NCBI RefSeq assembly: GCF_004804355.1
Contig: NZ_SRWZ01000005.1
Span: 62,001 to 126,000 of the forward strand
Length of the DNA stretch: 64,000 nt
Reading direction: 5' to 3'
Source: Cognatitamlana onchidii
GTDB lineage: Bacteria > Bacteroidota > Bacteroidia > Flavobacteriales > Flavobacteriaceae
Numbering within the stretch: position 1 is the first letter of the stretch; each line of letters begins with the position of its first letter. Shown in pieces: positions 8,750 to 17,522 of the stretch. The position numbers and the translations under genes are program-made. The notes under the pieces were generated by a model that saw only the letters and a program-made list of their open reading frames with translations, was not told the DNA's origin and searched no databases.

Positions 8750-8843
8750 GAAACTCAAAAAGAAGAGTTCAGATTCCTCAGGGTGAGGATGTGTTACAAG
8801 AAGTTTAAGGTTAAGTATGTCGATGCGCTTCTTTATGTAACAC
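8750..8843 (+). promoter_or_regulatory. Structured 5' leader of the DEAD-box helicase mRNA
   Basis: Three hairpins follow each other. The first pairs AACTC with GAGTT (8752-8769). The second is TCCTCA-GGG-TGAGGA (8775-8789). The third is large: GTGTTAC plus AAGAAG (8791-8803) pairs with CTTCTT and GTAACAC (8828-8843), 13 base pairs with a three-base bulge. No U-run follows, so it is not a simple terminator. Long structured leaders are common on cold-inducible helicase messages; regulation here is inferred. Confidence 0.55.
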
Positions 8844-8875
8844 TACATAATAAAATCGCATACATTTAAACAAGA

Positions 8876-10663
8876 ATGAGCACATTCCAAGATTTAGGTC
8901 TTAACGAAGATCTATTACAAGCTATTACAGATTTAGGATTTACCAAACCAAGTGAGGTACAAGAAAAGGCCATCCCCTTATTATTAGAATCGGAAGGTGA
9001 TTTAGTTGCCTTAGCCCAGACAGGAACAGGTAAAACAGCAGCGTTTGGTTTTCCTATGCTAGAAAAAATTGATGTAGATAGTAGAACTACGCAAGGTTTA
9101 ATCTTATCGCCTACCAGAGAGCTTTGTTTGCAAATTACTCATGAAATGAAGTTATATGGAAAGTATTGCAAAGGCCTTAATGTAGTTGCTGTTTACGGCG
9201 GATCGAGTATAACAGACCAAGCCAGAGAAATTAAAAGAGGGGCACAGATTATTGTAGCTACCCCTGGAAGAATGAAAGATATGATTAGCCGAAGATTGGT
9301 TGATATTTCTAAAATTCAATATTCTGTTTTAGATGAGGCTGATGAGATGCTCAATATGGGGTTTAAAGAAGATATTACCGACATTTTGTCGCATACTCCA
9401 GAAGATAAAAGCACTTGGTTGTTTTCGGCCACTATGCCAAAAGAAGTGGCTGCTATTGCTAAAAACTTTATGTACAACCCAAAGGAAATTACAGTAGGGC
9501 GCAAAAATGAAAGTACCACTAACGTTTCTCATGAGTATTATTTGGTAAATGCCAGAGATCGTTACCAAGCTTTAAAACGACTTGCAGACGCCAACCCCGA
9601 TATTTTCTCAGTAGTTTTTTGTAGAACCAAACGTGATACTCAAAAAGTGGCTGAACACCTTATTGAGGATGGCTATAATGCCGGAGCATTACATGGTGAC
9701 TTGAGTCAGAATCAGCGTGATTTGGTAATGAATGCATTTCGAAAAAAGCAAATCCAGATGCTCGTAGCAACCGATGTAGCTGCCCGAGGTATCGATGTGG
9801 ATGATGTTACGCACGTTATCAACTATCAGCTTCCAGATGAAATTGAAACCTATACCCACCGTTCTGGACGTACAGGAAGAGCCGGAAAAACGGGAGTTTC
9901 TATGGTTATTGTCTCAAAAAGTGAAGTGCGTAAAATTAAAAGTATTGAGCGTATTATTAAACGACAGTTTGAGAAAAAGGACATTCCAGATGGTATGGAA
10001 ATATGCGAAGTCCAACTTATGTCTTTGGCTAATAAAATTCATAATACAGAGATTAATCATGAAATTGACAGACACCTTAGTAGTATAAATGCACTTTTTG
10101 AGGATACCAGCAAGGATGAATTAATTAAGAAATTCTTTTCTGTTGAGTTTACTCGTTTTTACAACTACTATCAGAAAGCCAAGAACTTAAACGTTTCCGA
10201 CAGTAGCAGTGATGTAGATTCTGGGCGCGATTACCGAGGCAGTAAAAACTCGACTCGCTACTTTATTAACGTCGGTGGAAAAGATGGTTTTGACTGGATG
10301 AAATTAAAAGATTTCTTGAAAGAACAATTAAATCTTGGAAGGGACGATATTTTTAAGGTAGAAACTAAAGACAGTTTTTCATTTTTTAATACTGAAAATG
10401 AACTTAAAGAAAAAGTACTAGCACATTTTACCGATTTTAAACATGATGGACGTTTTGTAAACGTAGAAGTTTCTGAAAACAGAGGCCGCGCTGGCAGACG
10501 CGATAATAAAAAAGGAGGTAAACGAACGGGAAGAAGACGTGAGGATAGAAAAGAGACTTCTGGAAATAGAAGTGATCGTAGACGTTCTGAAGGAAAATCG
10601 AAGCCTAGACGCCCAAATTCGGGAGATATTGGAAGTTCAAGACCAAGACGTTCTAGACGATAA
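8876..10663 (+). CDS. deaD: DEAD-box RNA helicase with C-terminal DbpA-type RNA-binding domain
   Basis: A 595-residue helicase of the DeaD/CsdA group. The core spans about residues 1-370: Q motif, Walker [60 protein letters not shown] and HRSGRTGRAG. After a linker, residues of about 455-530 (starting TRYFINVGGKDGFDWMKLK) form the DbpA-like RNA-binding fold. The final 60 residues are Arg/Gly/Lys-rich. Such proteins act in ribosome assembly and mRNA remodelling in the cold. The ATG at 8876 agrees with the family N-terminus MSTFQDLGLNEDLLQAI. Confidence 0.93.
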   Translation: MSTFQDLGLNEDLLQAITDLGFTKPSEVQEKAIPLLLESEGDLVALAQTGTGKTAAFGFPMLEKIDVDSRTTQGLILSPTRELCLQITHEMKLYGKYCKGLNVVAVYGGSSITDQAREIKRGAQIIVATPGRMKDMISRRLVDISKIQYSVLDEADEMLNMGFKEDITDILSHTPEDKSTWLFSATMPKEVAAIAKNFMYNPKEITVGRKNESTTNVSHEYYLVNARDRYQALKRLADANPDIFSVVFCRTKRDTQKVAEHLIEDGYNAGALHGDLSQNQRDLVMNAFRKKQIQMLVATDVAARGIDVDDVTHVINYQLPDEIETYTHRSGRTGRAGKTGVSMVIVSKSEVRKIKSIERIIKRQFEKKDIPDGMEICEVQLMSLANKIHNTEINHEIDRHLSSINALFEDTSKDELIKKFFSVEFTRFYNYYQKAKNLNVSDSSSDVDSGRDYRGSKNSTRYFINVGGKDGFDWMKLKDFLKEQLNLGRDDIFKVETKDSFSFFNTENELKEKVLAHFTDFKHDGRFVNVEVSENRGRAGRRDNKKGGKRTGRRREDRKETSGNRSDRRRSEGKSKPRRPNSGDIGSSRPRRSRR

Positions 10664-10765
10664 TCTTACAGAATTTGTTAATTTTTAGACAAAATTAAAA
10701 GTTGAAAAACCTATACTACGGTTTTCTTTAGTACTTTTATATCAAAATTGACGTTTAATCATTCT

Positions 10766-11542
10766 ATGAAACATTACCTACTTATTATTACTTTGTTTTT
10801 TGTTTCTGCTATCGGAATAGCACAAGAACCAGATAAGGTTTTTGGAGTGATTATAAATGCTGCAGATGATACGCCCCTTGAAAGCGTAAATATTGTTAAT
10901 CTTAATCAAGTTATTGGAACCACCACTAATAAAAAAGGAGAGTTTGAAATTTCGGCCAAACCCAATGACACCCTTCACCTTTCTTACTTGGGCTTTAAGT
11001 CCATTAAGGTAAGAGTGACTAACGACTGGTTAAAATTTGGAAGTGCAGAAATAGAACTTACAGAACTGGCTTTGGCTCTTGAAGAGGTGGTTGTGAACCA
11101 ATTGAAGCTTACGGGTTATTTAGAAGTCGATATCAAGCAAGTCCCTATTATAAACGATAACTACCGCTATAGCATCTCTGGTTTAGAGGGTACTGGTTAT
11201 GAAGCCAGTAAAAAATCAGGTTTAACCAATGTTATTGGCTCCATTTTTAATCCTGCCGACTTTTTACATCGCATGTTTGGTAAAAAACCAAATGAGATGA
11301 AAAAACTCAAAAAGATGAAAGAGGATGATGAAATTAGAAACCTTTTAGCTTCCAGATTTGACAGAGAAATGCTTATGGTTTTATTACAGGTAGACCGCAT
11401 TGATTTAGACGAAATTGTAAATCAATGCGATTATTCTGCGGGTTTTATACAAACAGCAAACGATTTACAAATTTTGGACGCTATTAGTGAATGCTATGAA
11501 GAATATAAATTGTTAAGCAGAGGACGAAGTAGAAAAATATAG
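10766..11542 (+). CDS. Secreted protein with carboxypeptidase-like regulatory domain
   Basis: 258 residues with a signal peptide (MKHYLLIITLFFVSAIGIAQ). Next comes a beta-sandwich of the CarboxypepD_reg-like type: VFGVIINAADDTPLESVNI, GEFEISAKPNDTLHLSYLG. This domain commonly opens TonB receptors in Bacteroidota, but here no barrel follows. The second half is helical and charged, with no recognised domain. The ATG at 10766 gives a clean signal peptide, unlike the TTG at 10748. Function is unknown. Confidence 0.75.
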   Translation: MKHYLLIITLFFVSAIGIAQEPDKVFGVIINAADDTPLESVNIVNLNQVIGTTTNKKGEFEISAKPNDTLHLSYLGFKSIKVRVTNDWLKFGSAEIELTELALALEEVVVNQLKLTGYLEVDIKQVPIINDNYRYSISGLEGTGYEASKKSGLTNVIGSIFNPADFLHRMFGKKPNEMKKLKKMKEDDEIRNLLASRFDREMLMVLLQVDRIDLDEIVNQCDYSAGFIQTANDLQILDAISECYEEYKLLSRGRSRKI

Positions 11543-11547
11543 CCCCT

Positions 11548-12201
11548 TTATTTTTGATAAAATCGTTCAACAATGTCATCATAGCTTTTAAGCGTTTTTT
11601 TACACCAATCTAAGCGTTTTTCATTTTTTTCGTGGTCTGTCAACCTCCAATCTATGCCCGATTGTTTTAATTTAGTAGTTACGTGCTGAAGAATAATAGC
11701 TGCCGAAACCGAAATATTTAAACTCTCTGTAAATCCATACATAGGGATTTTTAAAAAAGCATCTGCACTAGCTATAACCTCATCTGATAGTCCCTCTGTT
11801 TCACGTCCAAAGAAAAAGCATGATTTTTGTGTAATATCGAAGGCATCCAATTCACAATCGTTGCCATGCGGGGTAGTAGCCACAATTTGATAGCCTCTTT
11901 GTTTTAAACTAGCGATGCAATCTTTAACGGAGTGGTACCTGTTTAAATCCACCCATTTTTGAGCACCCATTGCTATTTCTCTATCAATTCTTTTAGTATT
12001 GCGCTCTTCAACAATATTGACTTCTTGAATTCCAAAAACATCGCAACTTCTAATGACCGCACTGGTATTATGTAATTGGTAAACATCTTCTGTAGCAACC
12101 GTAAAATGCTTTGTTCGTTGAGATAACACCTCATCAAAACGACGTTTTCTAGATTCTGTTAGGTAAGATTCTAAATGCTCAAGTAATTTTAAATCTGTCA
12201 T
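11548..12201 (-). CDS. trmH: TrmH-type tRNA/rRNA 2'-O-methyltransferase
   Basis: A 217-residue SPOUT methyltransferase. It has the N-terminal substrate-binding stretch KRRFDEVLSQRTKHFTVATE, an early Asn/Arg motif HNTSAVIRSCDVFGIQEV, and the SAM knot FFFGRETEGLSDEVI (about 129-143) and IPMYGFTESLNISVSAA. The extra N-terminal helices and length fit TrmH, which modifies G18 of tRNA, better than the short TrmL type. It converges on the gene at 10766-11542 with only five bases between them. Confidence 0.88.
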   Translation of the reverse strand: MTDLKLLEHLESYLTESRKRRFDEVLSQRTKHFTVATEDVYQLHNTSAVIRSCDVFGIQEVNIVEERNTKRIDREIAMGAQKWVDLNRYHSVKDCIASLKQRGYQIVATTPHGNDCELDAFDITQKSCFFFGRETEGLSDEVIASADAFLKIPMYGFTESLNISVSAAIILQHVTTKLKQSGIDWRLTDHEKNEKRLDWCKKTLKSYDDIVERFYQK

Positions 12202-12268
12202 ATTTCAAAACTAAGAAGTTTTATCTGAAAGTATCCTGTTTTAAAAAAGGAAAAATTATCTTTAAATC

Positions 12269-12946
12269 ATGAAACATATTGTTGTACTTACCGGAGCAGG
12301 TATGAGTGCCGAAAGTGGCATAAAAACCTTTAGAGATGCCAATGGGTTGTGGGAAGGTCATGATGTTATGGAAGTGGCTACACCAGAAGGTTTTGCTGCC
12401 AACCCAGCGTTGGTTTTAGATTTTTATAACCAACGGCGGCGCCAACTTTTTGAAGTTAAGCCTAACCAAGCACATTATGATTTAGCAGCTTTAGAAGCCA
12501 ATTATAAAGTAAGCGTAATCACTCAAAACGTTGATGATTTACACGAACGCGCTGGTAGTACTAAAGTGATTCATTTACATGGTGAATTGCTAAAAGTAAG
12601 AAGCACCGGAAACCCTTCGAATATAAAAAACTGGGAAACCGATTTAGTACTAGGCGACCTTTGTGAAGAAGGGTATCAATTGAGGCCACATATTGTTTGG
12701 TTTGGAGAAGATGTCCCCATGATAGAAAAGGCCATGCAAATATGTGAAACTGCAGATATATTAATCATTATAGGTACCTCAATGCAGGTTTATCCTGCTG
12801 CCGGATTAATGCATTATGTGCCACAGGATACACCCACTTATTTTATAGACCCTAAACCAAATATTGCAAGTCAGCACAACCTTACCGTTATTTCGGACAC
12901 AGCAACAGCAGGAATAAAGAAAGTAGTAAAAGCTATAAAAACATAA
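12269..12946 (+). CDS. cobB: NAD-dependent protein deacylase, sirtuin class III
   Basis: 225 residues with the Sir2 NAD motifs VLTGAGMSAESGIKTFRD (about 5-22), TQNVDDLHERAG and the catalytic His in IHLHGEL (about 111). The Tyr-x-x-Arg pair in FYNQRRRQL marks class III sirtuins that remove succinyl and malonyl groups. The zinc-binding part is unusual: between VRS and LRPHIVWFGE only one cysteine is seen (LGDLCEEG), so the four-Cys site of E. coli CobB is missing. No link to cobalamin is implied by the symbol. Confidence 0.92.
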   Translation: MKHIVVLTGAGMSAESGIKTFRDANGLWEGHDVMEVATPEGFAANPALVLDFYNQRRRQLFEVKPNQAHYDLAALEANYKVSVITQNVDDLHERAGSTKVIHLHGELLKVRSTGNPSNIKNWETDLVLGDLCEEGYQLRPHIVWFGEDVPMIEKAMQICETADILIIIGTSMQVYPAAGLMHYVPQDTPTYFIDPKPNIASQHNLTVISDTATAGIKKVVKAIKT

Positions 12947-12968
12947 GCATTTTACGCTTCATGCTTTC

Positions 12969-14204
12969 CTACTTTTTATTCTTGGCTTCAATCCATTTTG
13001 ACATGTACTTGGTGCTTTGTAACGTATGATGTTGCAACATCTGCCCAGTAAAATTGTCTTGTCTATGTTCTTTTAGTTGAGATTGTATTTCTTTTATTCT
13101 CTGTAGTAACTTATTCTGAAAATAGGAACGATTAAAACGTTTATTAATGTTGTCAAAACCATTTTTTTGCTTTTCTTTCCAGCTGTTTTTCGCTTTATAC
13201 AACATAACGGACTTGCTAGCGAAATCTATCGGGTTATCTTCCATAAAACCGTTCACTTTTAAATCGCCGTACACCCCCTCACCTCCAATGCTCGTTGTTA
13301 CGCAGGGAGTCCCATTTATCATGGCATCAAACAGCTTACCTTTTAATCCAGCGCCAAATCGAATTGGTGCTAAGCACACTTTTGCATTTTGCATAACTTC
13401 ATGTACATCTTCGGCAAATCCCTTTATTAAAAAACCCTGTTTTTCGTTGTGCAACTGATTGACTTTTTTAGAGGCATATGCTCCGTAAACATGCAGCTCT
13501 GCTTCGGGTAATTGCTTTTTTACTAACGGCCAAATGGTTTCTTTCAAATACAAAACAGCATTGTAGTTAGGCTCATGCAAAAAGTTCCCTATGGTAATAA
13601 AATGAGTTCGATTTTCAAAATTTGCAAGCTTAACAAAGGTCTCGTCCTTAATTTTATCGAGCATAAATGGTAAATACAATAAGAGCGATTCTTCAACCTT
13701 GAAATTATTCATTAGGATCTCCACTTCAGCTTCAGAAATAATTAAGCTTAAGTCGCATCTATAGATACTTGCTATTTCTCTTTTGGCTATATCGTTATAT
13801 AAATATGCTCCATTAAATGGTTTTCCATCTTTAAACGCCATATGTCGGCCTTTTCTTAAAAAGTGCAAATCTTCCGTATCTAAAACCCTAAGGGCATTTG
13901 GGCAATATTCAGCTACGCGCCAACCAAACTGCTCTTCCATCATGAAACGGTCAAATAGAACTACTTGCGGATTCAAATCTTGAAGAAACCCATCAAAACT
14001 TGAATTATTCAGTTCAATGGAAACTTGTTCTACTCCAATTGAATTTAAGTCAAAAGCATTATCATTTTTAGCACTCGGGCTAGCAAAGGTAACCTGATAA
14101 TTAGCATGCCTAAGCGCCCCAATAAGTTGCAGCATTCTGTACCCTGCTGCCGAGCTTTTAGGCTCTGGCCAGACAAAACCAATAATGAGTACTTGCTTTT
14201 GCAT
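12969..14204 (-). CDS. Glycosyltransferase, GT4-like
   Basis: A 411-residue two-domain protein. The N-terminus VLIIGFVWPEPKSSAAGYRMLQLIGAL is the usual GT-B opening with a Gly-rich loop. The C-terminal half has ITIGNFLHEPNYNAV, ELHVYGAYA and the donor-binding segment PIRFGAGLKGKLFDAM with NGTPCVTTSIGGEG. It probably transfers a sugar in surface glycan or glycoprotein assembly, but no glycan cluster surrounds it and no substrate can be named. The downstream region after the stop is shared with the convergent sirtuin gene. Confidence 0.85.
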   Translation of the reverse strand: MQKQVLIIGFVWPEPKSSAAGYRMLQLIGALRHANYQVTFASPSAKNDNAFDLNSIGVEQVSIELNNSSFDGFLQDLNPQVVLFDRFMMEEQFGWRVAEYCPNALRVLDTEDLHFLRKGRHMAFKDGKPFNGAYLYNDIAKREIASIYRCDLSLIISEAEVEILMNNFKVEESLLLYLPFMLDKIKDETFVKLANFENRTHFITIGNFLHEPNYNAVLYLKETIWPLVKKQLPEAELHVYGAYASKKVNQLHNEKQGFLIKGFAEDVHEVMQNAKVCLAPIRFGAGLKGKLFDAMINGTPCVTTSIGGEGVYGDLKVNGFMEDNPIDFASKSVMLYKAKNSWKEKQKNGFDNINKRFNRSYFQNKLLQRIKEIQSQLKEHRQDNFTGQMLQHHTLQSTKYMSKWIEAKNKK

Positions 14205-14222
14205 ATTAAAAAAGGTATAAAA

Positions 14223-14696
14223 CTAATCTGGTCGAGGCGTGAAACTATATTTTAACCTAACCAAGTTAGCCCAATGAATAACCCACTTTATTTGGGTTTC
14301 GGATAATTTGGCATCAGAATGTGTTAGTGTATAAGATTTTAGCGGCATACTTTTGTCTTCTACCATTTCAATAAGCTCCTCGAATTTATGATCTTTACGT
14401 CTTACTGAGTTTCCCTCCCAATTTGACAGATTAAAGTGCTTTTTTCCTTCTTTTATATGACCCGCCAGCCAATAATTAATTGGAGTTATATGGTTATACC
14501 AGGGGTATTGGGTTACATCACTATGACAATCATAACAAGATCCCTCTAAAATTAGCTTAACATCCTTGGGAGGCTGTGTTTCTTCTAAAAAAGCATTCAA
14601 AGAATCTACATTTCCAACGTTCTTTTCAGGTCTAAAAAACTGTGCGACAACACATATTATGACAAGCCCTAAAAACACTTTTTTTAATAACTTCAT
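14223..14696 (-). CDS. Membrane-anchored haem-binding domain protein
   Basis: 157 residues: an N-terminal membrane segment (about 5-20) followed by a periplasmic domain with one c-type haem motif, CYDCHSD (about 54-60). It continues WYNHITPINYWLAGHI, KEGKKHFNLSNW and a late MPLKSYTLTHSDAKLS that includes a likely axial Met. This matches the Haem_bd family of small Bacteroidota cytochrome-like proteins. It lies 18 bases upstream of the GT4-like gene and may share its message. Confidence 0.85.
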   Translation of the reverse strand: MKLLKKVFLGLVIICVVAQFFRPEKNVGNVDSLNAFLEETQPPKDVKLILEGSCYDCHSDVTQYPWYNHITPINYWLAGHIKEGKKHFNLSNWEGNSVRRKDHKFEELIEMVEDKSMPLKSYTLTHSDAKLSETQIKWVIHWANLVRLKYSFTPRPD

Positions 14697-14733
14697 TTTA
14701 GCTAATTTTAAAAAATAAAAATAAGAAAAGCTT

Positions 14734-15303
14734 TTGACTACCGAACAACTCTATAATAAATTAAATTATGTAAACCACTCTCGTGAAAAGCGTTTACACT
14801 ATGCCAATTTAGTTTTAAGTAATCCAAATTTAACCCCGAAGCTTCTTGAAATACTGTTTAGAGTTGACGATAGCATATCTCCAAGAGCTGCTTGGGTTCT
14901 CGAGTTTGCATGTTCTCAAAACATAAAAACTATACTACCCCATTTAGATGTTTTTACTACAAACATTCATAAAGTTCATTTAGATTCTGCTGTACGACCA
15001 GTTGCCAAAATTTGTGAACTTCTTGCCAAACAGTACACTAATAAGAATAATACAATTGTAAAAAAAGTACTCACAGCATGGCATAAAGAACGTATCATTG
15101 AAACATGTTTTGATTACATGATTAATGATGAAAAAGTAGCAGCAAAAGCTTACGGTATGTCCACCTTATTTATGTTAGGAAAAGAATACAATTGGGTACA
15201 CCCAGAACTAGAACTCATATTAAAACGTGATTTTCAAAACCAGAGTGCCGCTTTTAAAGCACGAGCGCGTCATATTTTAAAAAAGATGAAAAAAGGCAAG
15301 TAA
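14734..15303 (+). CDS. HEAT-like helical protein upstream of purB
   Basis: 189 residues made almost wholly of amphipathic helices with repeat-like spacing (LLEILFRVDDSISPRAAWVLEFAC, then DSAVRPVAKICELLAK). Such proteins sit beside purB in many Flavobacteriaceae and are sometimes misnamed adenylosuccinate lyase; no lyase motif is present. The only start near the 5' end is TTG at 14734. Function unknown; a purB-linked role is suggested only by position. Confidence 0.65.
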   Translation: MTTEQLYNKLNYVNHSREKRLHYANLVLSNPNLTPKLLEILFRVDDSISPRAAWVLEFACSQNIKTILPHLDVFTTNIHKVHLDSAVRPVAKICELLAKQYTNKNNTIVKKVLTAWHKERIIETCFDYMINDEKVAAKAYGMSTLFMLGKEYNWVHPELELILKRDFQNQSAAFKARARHILKKMKKGK

Positions 15304-15342
15304 AACTAAGCACATTAACTTCGGTCTTCGGTCTAAAAACTT

Positions 15343-15350
15343 TATCTTTG
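15343..15350 (+). promoter_or_regulatory. -7 promoter box of purB
   Basis: TATCTTTG fits TAnnTTTG, with transcription expected near 15357 and an 18-base leader before the purB ATG at 15375. This supports 15375 over the TTG at 15348, which lies inside the promoter. Confidence 0.5.
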
Positions 15351-15374
15351 CCACTTCAAAAAATTCAACAAATT

Positions 15375-16718
15375 ATGTCATTATCTGCATTAAATGCCAT
15401 CTCTCCTATTGATGGTCGCTATAGAAGTAAAGCCCACGAATTAGCACCTTTTTTCTCAGAAGAAGCTTTGATAAAATATCGTGTTTTGGTTGAAATAGAA
15501 TACTTCATTGCTTTATGCGAAATTCCACTACCTCAGCTTACATCTGTTAATCCAGCAGTGTTTAATGATTTAAGAGCTATTTACAATGATTTTTCTGAAA
15601 AGGATGCCATGGCTATTAAAAAAATAGAAGGGGTTACAAATCATGATGTAAAGGCCGTTGAATATTTTATAAAAGAAAAGTTTGATGCCTTAGGCTTGGC
15701 CGACTACAAAGAGTTTATTCACTTTGGATTAACGTCTCAAGATATAAATAATACAGCTATTCCGTTAAGTATTAAGGATGCTATAAATACCGTTTACGTT
15801 CCTGAATACACCATAGTTTTAAACAAACTAAAAGAACTTTCTGTTGATTGGGCCGATATATCGATGTTAGCTAGAACGCACGGTCAACCAGCATCACCTA
15901 CCAGATTAGGTAAAGAAATTGCAGTTTTTGTTACCCGCTTAGAGGAGCAGTTCAACTTACTTAATGACATACCAAGTGCCGCTAAGTTTGGTGGAGCTAC
16001 AGGAAATTTTAATGCCCACCATGTGGCTTATCCAGAAATAGACTGGAAAGCTTTTGGAAATAAATTTGTGCAAGGTAAATTAGGTCTACACCATTCTTTT
16101 CCGACCACTCAAATTGAGCACTATGACCATATGGCCGCATTATTTGATACCTTAAAGCGCATTAATACCATTCTTATAGATTTAGATCGAGATATCTGGA
16201 CCTATGTTTCTATGGACTATTTTAAGCAAAAAATAAAAGCTGGAGAAGTAGGAAGTTCTGCGATGCCTCATAAAGTAAATCCTATTGACTTTGAAAATTC
16301 TGAAGGAAACTTAGGCATTGCAAATGCTGTTTTTGAGCACCTTGCTGCTAAATTACCACTATCTCGATTACAACGTGATTTAACAGATAGTACCGTTTTA
16401 AGAAATGTGGGCGTTCCTTTTGGTCATACCATTATAGGATTTAAATCTACTCTAAAGGGACTTAATAAATTACTCTTAAACGAAACAAAATTCGCTGAAG
16501 ATTTAGAAAACAATTGGGCAGTTGTAGCTGAAGCTATTCAAACTATTTTAAGGCGCGAAGGCTACCCTAATCCATACGAAGCACTAAAAGGGTTGACTAG
16601 AACAAATTCTGTAATAAATCAAAATTCCATTTCTAGTTTTATCGATACTTTAGAGGTATCTGATACAATAAAAGAGGAATTAAAACGTATAAGTCCTAGT
16701 AACTATACAGGAATTTAA
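15375..16718 (+). CDS. purB: Adenylosuccinate lyase
   Basis: Catalyses two fumarate-releasing steps of purine synthesis. The 447-residue protein carries SPIDGRYRSKAHEL at the N-terminus, FGLTSQDINNTA, ARTHGQPASPTRLGKE with the catalytic His, and the fumarase-superfamily signature GSSAMPHKVNPIDFEN (about 295-310) with its mobile serine loop. The length and the HXXP-type N-terminus match the E. coli-like PurB subfamily. The ATG at 15375 follows its promoter. Confidence 0.96.
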   Translation: MSLSALNAISPIDGRYRSKAHELAPFFSEEALIKYRVLVEIEYFIALCEIPLPQLTSVNPAVFNDLRAIYNDFSEKDAMAIKKIEGVTNHDVKAVEYFIKEKFDALGLADYKEFIHFGLTSQDINNTAIPLSIKDAINTVYVPEYTIVLNKLKELSVDWADISMLARTHGQPASPTRLGKEIAVFVTRLEEQFNLLNDIPSAAKFGGATGNFNAHHVAYPEIDWKAFGNKFVQGKLGLHHSFPTTQIEHYDHMAALFDTLKRINTILIDLDRDIWTYVSMDYFKQKIKAGEVGSSAMPHKVNPIDFENSEGNLGIANAVFEHLAAKLPLSRLQRDLTDSTVLRNVGVPFGHTIIGFKSTLKGLNKLLLNETKFAEDLENNWAVVAEAIQTILRREGYPNPYEALKGLTRTNSVINQNSISSFIDTLEVSDTIKEELKRISPSNYTGI

Positions 16719-16728
16719 TTTTTTAGAG

Positions 16729-16911
16729 ATGTTAACCGATAAGCAGACTTTAATATTAACAGGAATAATGGTTGGAGGTATCTTTGTTTTTGGAATACTA
16801 GAAATGCTTCAAAATTTTATCGTGCTTACGGTATTGACCATCATATTTTTTACAGTATTAATAAATATTGTTTATCAAAAACCTACATCAAATAAAGAGC
16901 TTCACAAATAA
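16729..16911 (+). CDS. Small two-span membrane protein
   Basis: A 60-residue protein with two hydrophobic segments (about 8-26 and 29-48) and a short charged tail. It starts 10 bases after purB and ends just before a strong terminator, so it is probably the last gene of the purB message. No family recognised. Confidence 0.55.
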   Translation: MLTDKQTLILTGIMVGGIFVFGILEMLQNFIVLTVLTIIFFTVLINIVYQKPTSNKELHK

Positions 16912-16912
16912 G

Positions 16913-16942
16913 AAAAGCTTCCTTAACAGAGGAAGCTTTTTT
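16913..16942. terminator. Intrinsic terminator after purB operon, bidirectional
   Basis: AAAAGCTTCC pairs with GGAAGCTTTT around the loop TTAACAGA. U-runs exist on both strands, so it can end both the purB message and the convergent DUF4252 message. Confidence 0.85.
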
Positions 16943-16970
16943 AGCTATTAACACATTAAACATAAATATC

Positions 16971-17513
16971 TCACTTAAAGAAATTTATAACCTTTTCTAC
17001 TTGAGCTTCATCTATATCGGCTCCTTTTAACGCCTCGATTAAAGTCACCATTTTATCTGGACTCATATTATTCCCCAAAACTCTAACAATCCCAAAACCC
17101 ATTTCATCTGAACTTCCAAACAAAACAACCTCATCGGCTTCATCATTTGTTCCCAAGTATTTTACAGATATTTTATTCCCTTTATCATTAAACTCCATAA
17201 GATCGTTATACTTGCCATCACTCAAAATGGTTTTTATTTTTTGTAACTCCCTTTGATAAGCATCTTGGTTATCTCCACTAACTTTAAACCCCAAAAAGTT
17301 TAATTTATCTACCGAGTTGTAAGCCTCTTTTTGAGCTGCTGTAAATTGCGTTTTATCAATTTCTATCATTGAAAGCGGAAAATCTTGAGACACAAACCCT
17401 TTAGCTTCTTGGTGATCTACGTAATACCGCTGTAAACTCTCACTATTACCGCAGCTAACCAATGTAACTGCGGTAATTAAGGTGTAAAAGAAATATTTGA
17501 TTGTTCGTTGCAT
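16971..17513 (-). CDS. DUF4252 lipoprotein
   Basis: 180 residues with a signal peptide and lipobox ending VTLVSC (Cys 21). The mature domain (FLGFKVSGDNQDAYQRELQ, VVLFGSSDEMGFGIVRVLG) matches DUF4252, a family of secreted Bacteroidota proteins usually coded next to ECF sigma genes. It is the last of four minus-strand genes and a paralogue of the gene before it. Its biochemical role is unknown; membership of the sigma locus suggests it is an output of that sigma factor. Confidence 0.8.
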   Translation of the reverse strand: MQRTIKYFFYTLITAVTLVSCGNSESLQRYYVDHQEAKGFVSQDFPLSMIEIDKTQFTAAQKEAYNSVDKLNFLGFKVSGDNQDAYQRELQKIKTILSDGKYNDLMEFNDKGNKISVKYLGTNDEADEVVLFGSSDEMGFGIVRVLGNNMSPDKMVTLIEALKGADIDEAQVEKVINFFK

Positions 17514-17522
17514 GATTGATTG

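Larger units (their letters stand above)
8541..8875 (+). other. Intergenic region with repeat, promoter and structured leader
   Basis: This 335-base gap has no gene. The first 107 bases show nothing notable. Then come repeat copy 2 (8648-8720), a -7 box (8736-8743) and about 125 bases of mRNA leader for the deaD-like gene, with three successive hairpins. Each is listed separately. Confidence 0.6.

Noticed and set aside
12269-12946. Treating cobB here as a cobalamin-synthesis gene
   Set aside because: The protein is a sirtuin; the same symbol is also used for cobyrinate diamide synthase, which this is not.
14734-15303. Reading the gene upstream of purB as a second adenylosuccinate lyase
   Set aside because: None of the lyase motifs is present; the true purB follows directly.
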